Positions 13,801-23,652 of a DNA stretch of 64,000 nt are shown here, piece after piece. The first letter of the stretch is position 1, and each line of letters starts with the position of its first letter. Where the stretch lies: positions 42,904,881-42,968,880 of the forward strand of contig NC_060252.1 of the NCBI RefSeq assembly GCF_921293095.1, given 5' to 3'. This stretch comes from Ischnura elegans. Its lineage: Eukaryota > Arthropoda > Insecta > Odonata > Coenagrionidae. The position numbers were made by a program, and so were the translations under genes. The notes beneath the pieces are model-generated. The model did no database searches, had not been told where the DNA came from, and saw only the letters and a program-made list of their open reading frames with translations.

Positions 13801-14307
13801 GGAATCTATTCGACATACGAAAATTCCGAGATAGCCAAAAAATCAGGTAAAAAATTAGATAAATTGTATTAGGCGGCGACGGTCCTACTACTTTTGCAAG
13901 TGGGTCAAAAAAAATTCCAAAGTTGGTCCATAAGAAAAGCATTGTCGATTTTCAAAAATTATTTCGACAGTGATCGAAAGAGTTCGACGAAAAACGAAGG
14001 TACCAAAAAATCGACCAAAAAATCTAGTTTACGTCAATGGGAGACGATTACCCTGAGTCGCCAAGTTTAGTCGTAATTAAGGAAATAGTTTTAGTCCCAT
14101 AAGGCTGCCATGTTAATTCAACTCGATATATATCGAAAAGTATCGCACTTTTCGGGATTTTGAGATTTTTCCTCCCGATGAATTTTTTTTTACTTTTACC
14201 ACCAAAAATTTCATCTCGATCGGCCCGGTAGTTTGGGCTGTGAATTTGTATCAATGAATAAGTCATCAATCGATTTGCAGCTTTAATATATCCAACGAGT
14301 ATATAAT
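10801..14307 (+). repeat. Satellite module A3, class A, about 11 monomers
   Basis: This module is 3507 bp between hairpins, about one monomer shorter than A1 and A2. The missing unit lies in the homogeneous part of the ladder. The minus-strand frame of the core is closed by a stop near 13653 (CCTAATTAAAAATG). Monomers at about 12050-13050 are close to those at about 33240-34240 in the right array, linking the two arrays. Confidence 0.88.
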
Positions 14308-14640
14308 GCTTGAATATATCAAGCGTGTGAATACAGGGTATTTGGACATGGTAGTGTCATATGAGATCTAGTATTGAGTCCATAAGCCATTCAAGTATTC
14401 TCATAAAAAGTCACCGAAACGGGTAGAAAAAGGTGAATGTGTACCGCATGACACGCTGAAAATGTTGAAAGGGTCCATTTTGTAGTAATTAATTGTTTAT
14501 GGGAGTTCGGACACGAATATATTTAAGGATGTGTTTCAAGTAGAACTATCTCATGTGAGAAATGGCAAAAATAGTAAGACCTGAATACATAATATAGCTT
14601 CCAGATTCTATGTACAACGATCGAGTTCGTTTTTTTTTAG
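14308..14640 (+). repeat. Degenerate satellite edge at left side of island
   Basis: The junction hairpin (14308-14324) is followed by sequence that still resembles the post-hairpin type (GAGTCCATAAGCC near 14376) and then loses recognisable satellite landmarks by about 14640. The exact end cannot be fixed by eye. Confidence 0.5.
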
Positions 14641-15775
14641 ACAGAATATCTTTCGAATATAATCTTAGGTATTAGGCGAAATGGAGTGGAAACGGAACAC
14701 AATGAAGAAGATGGAGCAATTTTTACAATTTTAAATATATTGGTACCAGCGAAACCGGTAGTACCAATAAATTTAAAATTTTTGAAATTGATCCTGCTTC
14801 TTCATTAGAAATTCTTTCGGTTAACTGTGGTTTTCCATGCTGACCCGTGAGGTACCACAAACAGCTCGTTAGGAACCCGTTTCCAGCATTCAAACAAATG
14901 AATATGAATACCGATGGCCGGTCCATCGCGCCAATGATTGCGGACCCCTTCTGTTTCACCAACTGACAGGATCCCCAATCATTGACGCCCTACTGCCACC
15001 ATAATTAAGAGGCTTTCGAGACAGGCCCCATTACCCTAAAAATACTTTGCTGATTAACATTCATGATAAGATAGATACAATCAAATATTGCAGCAGAATT
15101 CTTTACTCATCCACATGATAACACAACTCCACAGTCATGTGCAAGAAATTTTAATTTTTTTCCTTTTTTATTACATGCATAAAATAATAATCATTCTTGC
15201 TCTGAATAAATATGTATTCCCCACCAGCAATGCGGAACTTCCACGCATTTCAGTTAATGTCAAAATCATATTACTTAAGTCATACCGGGGATAAGTAAGT
15301 TGATATAATGTAAATAAAATTAATAACACCGTACTCCAAAGAATCTCCTCTTGGAGCCCATGCAATAATATATCATGCTAGGTGCTTCTTATTAGAGAGT
15401 CGACATACATCACATGGTGTACTAATATATTTTCTACTCTACAATTATTAATTTTCCATAATACCGGTTTGAATTTAATTTTGATTTTGGTTTCTGTTTT
15501 CCATAACATGCATTAATCACTATTTCTTCATAGTGTGTTAAAACAAATTGACCTCCAGTCATGCCGAACTTCGAAGTTTTCGAAGTTATACGGAAATAAT
15601 GAAATAATGTGATGGAAAAACAAAGTTCATTTTGATCAAACAACATGCAATACTAAAATATTAATATACTATTTTTGTATTTTAGTTTTTTCATTTTTTT
15701 GGGTTTTTGTATTTTTTAAATTAAAACGACTACTGTTTCTACCTACGAATTACGAAACTAATCCCCCCCATTTCC
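14641..15775. other. Non-satellite spacer, no recognised gene
   Basis: The stretch is AT-rich with one hairpin (14731-14776). A minus-strand frame of 79 codons at 14723-14962 shows no family signature I can recognise and has the composition of chance. Nothing else is supportable. Confidence 0.5.
14731..14776. repeat. Inverted repeat, 16-bp arms
   Basis: Arms 14731-14746 (TTAAATATATTGGTAC) and 14761-14776 (GTACCAATAAATTTAA) pair with one mismatch around a 14-base loop that contains ACCGGT. No flanking target duplication is evident. Confidence 0.7.
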
Positions 15776-15783
15776 CTAGTCTT

Positions 15784-16060
15784 CAATCTTCTTGGATACC
15801 TCTCTCTCTCTGCGGTGGAAACACCCGTGGTGCCTTCTCCCCCCTACGCCGGAGACCAGCCGTTCACAGCGTCCTAATGGGTCTCCGTAAAATATAGAAC
15901 GATTACGATGGAAGGCACGTAGGGTCACCACAAACGCTATCCATATGGCCAGTACTCGGCCTTCACATGTCCCTACTCTACAATCTTCTTGGTGACCAAC
16001 TCTTTCGAGCGAGGATAAGGTCACCCTAAGCACCTCAAAGCGTAGACATGGAAGGCATTC
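15784..16060. repeat. Two diverged direct repeats, each with a hairpin
   Basis: CAATCTTCTTGG occurs at 15784 and 15981, and ATGGAAGGCA occurs in both units. Each unit contains a 7-bp stem with a loop of about 21 bases: GGAGACC (15851) with GGTCTCC (15880), and GGTGACC (15991) with GGTCACC (16019). The region is richer in G+C than its surroundings and lies downstream of the Helitron gene, so it may be part of the element's 3' region, but that is inference. The 100-codon minus-strand frame across it has no recognisable domain. Confidence 0.6.
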
Positions 16061-16544
16061 TCGTACTTCTCGTAGCAATCCTACACAACTCAGCGAAGCG
16101 CATGTTTATGGATTCGGATAGTGAATACGCAGGTGGATGGTCTTCTTTTTCTCGTACTAAATCTTCGAGGATGATGCGGGCAGAATGAGGGCACTCTTTC
16201 AATGTTCTTTCTTCAATTACAAAAATTTTTACTTCTGTCTTCTGCTCTTCGAGACCTTCCCAAGGCTATATACTATTTCCCATGGGAGAAAACAATACTA
16301 CTTTGGTCTTTGCCAGGAATGAATAAATTTTCATTGGCATTCATTTACTGCGACGCCTTCATTGGACACCGGTTCCCGATTACTTGAATTCTATATTATT
16401 TCTGTTAAAAGCATTTTTAAACCGTGAATTACGCGAGGAAATAGTCACCGTGACCATAAAATGTTAGCGTCGCTGTTTTGTTTCTATTTGAGTGAACATT
16501 TTCAAAAATTACATGTTTTTCCCGGACAAACGTAACTATCGTGT
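16061..16544. other. 3' flank of the Helitron gene, nothing recognised
   Basis: No gene, clear hairpin followed by CTRR, or poly(A) signal close to the stop codon could be identified by eye, so the Helitron 3' terminus is not placed. Confidence 0.4.
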
Positions 16545-19500
16545 TCATGTATCTAATAGCTCTTTCATAACGATATTAATTGTGTGGGCCCTGTCATTAC
16601 TTACTCTGTTTTCGGTTAGTAAGACTTTCACATCGTTCACTGATCTAACGCGGCCTAGAGCAACGTACAACTGACCGTGAGAAAATACATCACTCCTCAA
16701 ATCGACGCCTACTTTTTCCAGGGTCTGGCCTTGAGACTTATTTATAGTGACTCCGTACGCCACTTTTAAAGGAAATTGTTTACGGATCATTTCTATCCCT
16801 GAATTTGAAACGGCAAATTTAAAAGGTATTCTAGGGATCATTACAGTGTCTGTCGCATTCGGAATTCTAGCTTCAATGAATCGCCGGGATATTTTCTCTA
16901 CGATAACTTTCGTCCCGTTAACTAAACGATCTTCGAAGCTGATGTTTCTAATCAATATGGCCACGCAGCCAACCTTCAACTCTAAAATGTGATCAGGGAC
17001 ACCCGAGTGACTTATAGCGTTGAGAACGTCGGTATGTATTAATGTGTTATCCACCGCCCCCGCGCACGGTGGTGTGCTATCGGCGCTGCACAGGCGAATA
17101 ATTTCTCCCGGTATCATGTCCAATACGAATCTATTTATTTCCGAGATGTTATGATTAGTCCCCGACAGAATGGCGCGGTTACAGCATAGGGCTGGATTAC
17201 TTAAAACATCAGCGGGATACACGAAATCTATAAGCTCCTGCAATGATGTTGTGAATGAAATACTACCGAGAGGAATAGTTTGATATTCCCCCATGGCTAC
17301 GGTTGGGACTCTATCTTCCCCGACAGCAAGAACGAACTTCGAGTACGCACGATCGTCTCGAGAGCGAAGAATGGAACGGAGTTTTTTCTTAATAATCATA
17401 GGCCATAATACGGATGACTTAAGGGAAGCGTCGATTATGTCGGCCTTTGACCCATCTGGAATAATAGGCGGTATTTGTCTGAAATCGCCGGCTAGCACTA
17501 CAACTTTCCCCCCGAACGCCGCTTCCACCTGACAAATATCCCTCAATGATTGGTCGAGAATGTTTATTGTGTTTTTGTGTGACATGGGCGCCTCATCCCA
17601 AATGATTAGCGAAGCCCTACGTATGAGATCGGCCCTCTGGCTCCCTCCGGTAATGCCGCACGGTGCATTCGGGTCGTCCGTGTCTAGCGGTAATTGAAAC
17701 ATTGAATGCGCGGTGATACCCCCTTGGTGATTCAAAGCAGCTATTCCCGTTGAGGCTGTACATAACACGATGGCGCCCTCTGCACGCATCCTAGCCGTCA
17801 GGTGATTTAAAACCACGGTTTTCCCCGTCCCGCTTGGCCCGTCAATAAAAAATACTCTATCCCTCATCTGAACATTCCTAACGGCGGTGATTACGGCGTC
17901 GACAACGCTAAGCTGTTCCTCGGTCAGCTTGGGACGCCACTCCTCAACTGCCCTGGCGGCGTCCTCGGGATTCCATCGTACCTCTTCTCGACCGACTTCC
18001 GTAGTTACGTCTTCGACCTCAGGAAGACCCATGTCCCTCAAACATCTTCCGTGAGGACGAAGCATGTGATCTATATCGCATAGGGCGTGATGATAGGCCG
18101 CTCTTTCGTCTAAACGTCCCGCGTAGTCCTCGCTCAGGGGGCCCTTAAATCTTTCCCAAAGAACGGCTGCGGGAGCACCAAACATAATTACGGCGAAGAA
18201 GAGTTGTCGCAGGGCTCTTCCCGTCTTAAAAGTCGCAGCCTCTTCTAGCGCGTGTCCGTATTCGTCTAGTTCGTCGAGCAACCCTCTTGCCATTGCCGCT
18301 TCTTGAAAAGATCCGTAGGTAACGGCGTCTACGGTGCGCAACTCCTCGTAACTCCTACACGGGAATCGCGCCAGGAGCATTCTCAGAAAAAACAATTCCC
18401 CCAGCGTGGGGGAGAGCCACCGAAGTCGAGCTACGTTGCTCCCACGCTGTCGCTTATGAATGAAATGATTACCATCGTCGAAAGGAATGCTCCCTGGCTT
18501 AGCGGTCGTATCCACTACGTACTGTTCGTAAAAATCTATCAACGTCAACGGCGTGAATTCTGGATCTTCCGGCCTATTCAAATACAACGTCAACTTGGAT
18601 TTGCTCCTCTGAAGCGCCTCCCTCTCCTGTCCTGGGCGGAATATAACGTTATCCTGCTGAGGGAGATGGATTGGTAAATTTAACACGGTCGGTTCCCGGC
18701 AACTGACGTCATATTCTAATATACGCCATAAGGCCTCGCAGGCACTGATGTATCGGAGGTTGGCGTAGTTTTCAACTTCGTCCATCGACTGGTCCTCTAC
18801 GATCGCTACTCTCGCGCGGTCTGGTCCCTTGTTAATATATTTAAACAAATATTTGACTACTCTTTGACTCGTGGCCACTTCGAGGTTACAGTGGCATTCC
18901 ATGAGGAGGAGAACTGCAGGATTGTAAGGTACGATCCACTCATCCGTTACGACTCGGTTCCTTCCCATTTCGACGGTCCTATCGCAAGGTCTACGATAAA
19001 GAATGAACCCTCTCCGGTCGGCGTGAGTGACTTCGTTTGCCGACCGTGGGTACCGCTTCGAACATTTCCCGGTTTCCCTGTCCATGCACGGTGCATTCGC
19101 GTTATTAATGCCACATGGTCCGTGTACCATATGTTGAAGGACCAACGTGTGAAGTCGGCCATTCGCCTCCTCTCTCGGTGGAATGGTGGCCCTGACGAAA
19201 GAATCTATCTCATCTGATTGCGTCGGGCCGCCACCGGCGACGCGAAAAGCGATGTGTGCGTGGGGAAGGCCACGCTTCTGAAACTCTATCACGTAAAGAA
19301 TGTAAATGAGCTCCCCGAAAATAACGCCGTTCCTGATGCCATTGAGGAGTTTACGAAGCTTTTCCTGAAACACTCTCACGCATAAATCTGGTCTATCGAC
19401 GGCATCCTCACCCGGGTTTAAGCTAGATCTAATCTCGACCCAGGACGGATTACAGGTAACGGTAAGAAAAAAACTGGGTTTCCCTTTCCTCGAAACCAGC

Positions 19501-20989
19501 GCCATTGCATCAAGATATCTGACCTGCATGTAGCGCGGACTATTCGTGAACGTCGACGGCAGGTAAACCTTCCCTGGCACAATGTCTCCCTCAGCGGCGA
19601 TTGACTCGTCCAGCTCCTGTCTCGAGGCGATTCTCAAAATGTTACGCTGATTAAGCTTAACGTATTGCAGACGCTCCTCTTCTGCGCGGCACCACATGTC
19701 TACGAAATACTCCTGAGAAAGCCGACGCAAAAAGGTGAATCTTGGCTCTGACAGGAGAAGTTTCCTATAATATTTAACCTGAGTAATTTTATTACCCGAA
19801 CGATCGCGCAGGGTGGGTGACCATCCCGATGACGCATGCGGGAATATAAGTGGATATTGCAACGCCTCGTACGTCTCACTCAAATAATGTACCTGATGGG
19901 GTTTCGCCTCTCCTTTTTTCCATACAACGACCTGGTGGGGATGATACTCGAAATTTGTGCTCAAGATTCCAGCTATCTCATTCGTCGCGGGTGCATCTCC
20001 AATTATCGGTCCATCGGTCCTCCTTGAGGTCTGTTTAAAAACCAAGTGCGCCGACTCGGAAACATGTTCATTGAGATTTCGCAAATCTCCAATTAGGCGG
20101 TTGACCTGACCTAAATATTCCATAACGTCATTGACCACGTCCTGCCTCAACTCTATTTCCCTCGCTAACCTGAGTCGCTCCTGCGGGTCCTCTACGTATA
20201 ACGCCATATTATTTTTCTCCCCTTTCCAACTCAAATCGAATACGCGGTGGTAAATCCTCCCCTGAATCTTTACAAAGGCAACACCTGCGTCGGGATTTTG
20301 AAATTTACCACTAACCCCCAAAGCGGAAAAAGCAAAAAAGTTGTTGAAAGCCCGCGCGTTTTTTAGAAAATAGTTATCGGAATAAAAAGGAGCCTCAAGG
20401 CGCGGTAAAGCATTTACTATGTAATCTCCGCGGCTACAGCACCATTTGGTTCTTTTACTTTCCTCCGCGAAGAGCGCGGCTCCACAGTAAGGACAATGGA
20501 ATGTTCTCTCTGACCTCAACGACTCAACTTGCAGCCTGAGGGATGGTACGTGCTCTAGATTATCGCCGGGAAAATTTCCTAGGCACATTACATTCGACAA
20601 CGCTGGACCGGCATATCCTGGTATGAATTTACGGACACGGGTGTTTACATCTCTATTATAACGGTTGTCGGCTGCCCTGTGTAAATCAGGATTTGCTACA
20701 TTGCATCGGACGACGGCCTGACTGCGAGCTTCTCGATTTCTCTCTGCAAATCTTTGTGCGGCTTCTCTAACAACCTCGGGATTAGCTTGATTATACCGCT
20801 GTGATGCGACAATATGGACCTCAGGGTGGACGTCCGCATATCGCTGAACAGCCTCGCGGTTGACATTGGGATTTTTAGAGGCATATTTCTTTGACGCAAT
20901 ATTACGTTGCTGAGACCGAGTTAGGCTAGAAGTTTTCGGTCTCCCTCTCCTGCTTTTACACGGCCTACCTCGCTTTTTCGCAGGGACGC
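16545..20989 (-). CDS. Helitron Rep-helicase (Rep/Pif1-like), main exon
   Basis: This encodes the replication-initiator and helicase of a rolling-circle transposon. It would nick, unwind and join DNA strands in the nucleus. Residues are counted from the TTG at 20600 (1351 residues to the TGA at 16545-16547). A zinc-finger-like cluster comprises C36, C39, C54 and C55. Rep motif FFLTVTCNP lies at 377-385 and the HUH motif H447-A-H449 in EFQKRGLPHAHI. The two candidate catalytic tyrosines are Y584 and Y588 in KYLFKYINKG. Pif1-family helicase motifs follow: Walker A GPSGTGKT 921-928, Walker B IIWDEAP with D1002/E1003, GDFRQIPP 1038-1045, TINKSQGQT 1285-1293 and YVALGRVRS 1312-1320. No stop or frameshift is present. 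The frame is open for 130 more codons, up to 20990. It contains no Met before residue 5 of the 1351, so translation probably starts in an upstream exon. The extra part holds KKRGRP and RRGRPK (AT-hook-like) and six repeats of about 15 residues (RYNQANPEVVREAAQ type). No endonuclease or OTU domain is seen, fitting the canonical Helitron lineage. Confidence 0.93.
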
Positions 20990-21219
20990 CTTAAAAAACA
21001 AAATGAAAAATTTATTACTACATATATCCTATACTTGGGTGTTGAGAATTTAAAAAAAGAAACAAAAGTGAAATAGGAATATTTTTGAGATATTTTTTAA
21101 AAAACCGAAAATGAAAATGTTTGTTTCGAATACTTTTTCGCCCAAAACATATAATTACTGTAAAATTAAAAATAATTAAATATTAATACTAACATTATTA
21201 AAAGATAGGAAAAAATTAC
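20990..21219 (-). other. Predicted intron of the Helitron gene
   Basis: On the minus strand the donor is TCAG|GTAATT (GT at 21219-21218) and the acceptor is TTTTTTAAG|GCGTCC (AG at 20991-20990). Splicing joins TCA G to GC GTC, keeping the downstream frame and removing a TAA that otherwise blocks it at 20993-20991. The intron is 230 bp and AT-rich. This is a prediction from consensus and phase only. Confidence 0.6.
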
Positions 21220-21337
21220 CTGACGTCAATGGCACTGAATCGGCGACGGATGAACCGTCAGAATCCGACGTAGAAGAATCATATACCCGAACAGTCCGTT
21301 TTGGTCTGATACCTGATTTGAAGAAATAGCAACTGAT
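21220..21337 (-). CDS. Predicted upstream exon of the Helitron Rep-helicase
   Basis: In the phase required by the downstream splice, 39 codons are open. They encode a basic stretch (RPKRTVRVYD) followed by a Ser/Asp-rich segment (SSTSDSDGSS). The left limit is a likely acceptor, CTCTCTTTAG at 21338-21347, with an in-frame TAG as its last bases. A further exon with the start codon is therefore implied above 21340, not identified. The total protein would be at least 1520 residues. Confidence 0.5.
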
Positions 21338-22240
21338 CTAAAGAGAGCTGAGAGCATATTTAATGTTGCTATGATTAAGGAAAAAAAATTAAAATGTGAA
21401 AATTTTGTACTTTAATTATAACTGATAACAAAAAAGATAGCATAATCTTAGAAATGTAATAACTATAGAAACGCTGACGCAAAACCTTTCCCAATAGGTG
21501 AAAAAAGCGTAACGTCTTAAATAGACGGTATGTATTATGAATTCTGAAATATTTTCGTGATGCTGATAAATTATTGAATTTCAAGAATATTTGCTGAATC
21601 TTGAATCCGTCACAATTATGATTGAGACATCTTGTCGAAAAACATAGTAAAAAATCACTTGTGACATCCCATTGAATATAATTAAAACATGACATGTTGA
21701 CACCGTGGCGTGACGTAAAGCATAGCAAGATGAGTGATTAAATATAAGTAAATAAATTTTACTCAGCATATCACTCATTATTCAGTAGGCATGGTCAGAG
21801 ATGCTCAAATATTATCATTGCCTCAAGAACAGAATAGTACGCGCTAACAATGCTTATAGCAATAATTCCCTTCACTGCGCGGGAAGTAATCGCCCATGCA
21901 GTCGTCTGGGGTATCAATCCGTCTATCGCCGGCTCAGAAGTGCCTTGGTACGAATTGAGAAAATATTAGACACAATTTTCAACTTTCTACTTTGGCAGAA
22001 TAATTAAATCGATTATTCTCGCCCGCACCACCCAGACGACGGGAGGGCCACCCCGGCAAGTGTTGCGGGTGTCTTCAAGTATTGTGGATGATCAGGCGCC
22101 TCGCTTCGGACCCGTAAAGAGTCCACTTGAAAAGTGCAGAAGTCATGAGCTTGAAATTTAGGAACTTAACATCTCCTCCGATAAATTGGCATCATGACGC
22201 GTGAAATTTCGCATTGGGCTGTTCAAATGAAACACTATCA
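21338..22240. other. Spacer between Helitron gene and duplicated block
   Basis: No gene was recognised. It should contain the Helitron 5' end and any first exon. It also holds a G+C-rich patch at about 21860-22100 with an inverted pair (21901-22040). Confidence 0.4.
21901..22040. repeat. 10-bp inverted pair
   Basis: GTCGTCTGGG at 21901-21910 is the exact reverse complement of CCCAGACGAC at 22031-22040. Both lie in locally G+C-rich sequence. No family was recognised. Confidence 0.6.
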
Positions 22241-22916
22241 TCAGAGAAATACCATGTTCGCAGATACTAATTTGAAAGCATCACGTGCACATTCGCTTGG
22301 ATACACGGAAACATGCTGTTTATGTCCATGATACTGCACGTGTGCCGAATTTCAACAATATAAATGTTGGCATTGAAAATTGAGTAAATATTCATTACAT
22401 AGTGCTTCTTTCTTCACTTCCATTGCCAATAATATTCATGACATAATTCAATTTATTCCTCCGCACGTATAAGATATGACGAAAACCGCATGAACTCAAA
22501 AGAAATATTCACATGATGGCAATTATTTGGGCGCCATTAACAAACCTTTTTTTCATAATTTCCGAAAAAAAATTACATCTACTGCTAGAGTGTGTTAAGA
22601 CAAATGATAAATTTAGGCAGTGCGTCCCTCTACCCGGGATATTAGGCATTAATCGCACGGCTGCCAAAAGCGCGGCCCCCTCCTGCAACGCTATGCATGG
22701 CCCTACCCCCACTCCGCCACCCTCCTTCACCCCTACTCTATTTCTCTTCCCCTTGTTTCTTGACGCTGAGCCACCAACTCGCCCGAAGCTCCCCCCCTCT
22801 ACCTTCCGTAAGCACCCCAGCCCATCGCTTCAGCAATCCTTCCCAGAACAACTATGGTTTTCGCGCATCCTGTCTTCCATGCCGTGATGTCGTCAACCAC
22901 TGTAGCTTCAAATACC

Positions 22917-23360
22917 ACACACGTTGATAATACTAACACCAAAAATCGCCATTCGACACCCGTGCGCTGCTTGAAGCGGTGTAGGGAACACCTTCAGATT
23001 TCGCTTTTAACAGCAAATAAAAGTAGGATAAGGAAGAGATCGAGTCAATAATAATGAGGAAATTTGGAAAATTTGCTAATAAGTTATGGCGAAGAAAGAT
23101 TTACGTTAAAGTTTTTGCTCGCATTTCACCGGAAATAATGATACGGGGCCGCCAATGACTCCAGCTTGGGAACCACACTCGTTGATAATACTAACACGAA
23201 AAATCGCCGTTAGAAATCCGTCCATTCCTAGGTGTAGGCATGACTTCAGATTTCGCCTTAAACACGGAATGAAAATAGGATGAGGAAGCAACTGAATCAA
23301 TTATAATTAAGGGCAATCGGAAAAATTGGTTATTCAAAAATGAGGAAGAAAAAGTTAGTT
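22917..23360 (+). repeat. Diverged internal direct repeat in the 3852-bp unit
   Basis: GTTGATAATACTAACAC recurs at about 22923 and 23180, followed in both by AAAAATCGCC, TTCAGATTTCGC and AGGATRAGGAAG in the same order, with a period of about 255 bp. The second copy of the large duplication repeats this at +3852 (26769-27212). Identity is clearly lower than between the two 3852-bp copies, so this is an older event. Confidence 0.75.
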
Positions 23361-23652
23361 TCAAAACGCGTGTTGGAGAACAGGAAATTAATATAAGTAA
23401 ACATTTATGAACGCCAATCATAGATCATGAATTATCCGGGATTAATTTGAATTACGAAAGAAAAGGATGTAAATAATACTGACTGTACATACCTATGGAG
23501 GGCCAATATGCTTTCACTGAAGCGTTTTGGGCAAAAAATCCACTCCAGGAAAATGTTTCCCATTGTTAATTATCTTTTTAACACTTCGCATACAAAGATT
23601 CCACTTGGTATGTACCTGGTACTCTAACAAATCGTTAAAAACGTTCTCGCTT

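Larger units (their letters stand above)
16545..21337 (-). mobile_element. Helitron (rolling-circle transposon), termini not located
   Basis: The interval is the minimum span: the Rep-helicase frame plus a predicted upstream exon. Canonical Helitrons begin TC, end CTRR after a short hairpin, and insert between A and T. I could not find an unambiguous pair of such ends in 14.6-22.2 kb. A possible 5' end on the minus strand is TCTCTGACC at about 21799, preceded by A on the element's other side; this is weak. No second Helitron copy is seen in the window. The intact coding region suggests a fairly recent insertion. Confidence 0.8.

Noticed and set aside
1-14307. CRISPR-like array of palindromic repeats
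   Set aside because: Monomers are 315 bp and similar over their whole length, with no unique spacers and no cas-like genes; the setting is eukaryotic satellite DNA.
18303-18677. Plus-strand ORFs inside 16545-20600
   Set aside because: They are shadows of the Helitron frame on the opposite strand, with no domains of their own.
20696-20899. Minus-strand 67-codon ORF above the Helitron start
   Set aside because: It lies in a different frame. The in-frame reading of the same DNA gives the repeated, AT-hook-bearing N-terminus and is far more convincing.
21781-21810. Definite Helitron 5' terminus at TCTCTGACC (minus strand)
   Set aside because: It has the right start letters, but there is no matching CTRR-hairpin end and no second copy to compare.
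22513-22887. Proline/serine-rich 124-codon ORF in the duplicated unit
   Set aside because: It comes from a pyrimidine-rich stretch. It is duplicated simply because the 3852-bp block is, and it has no recognisable domain.
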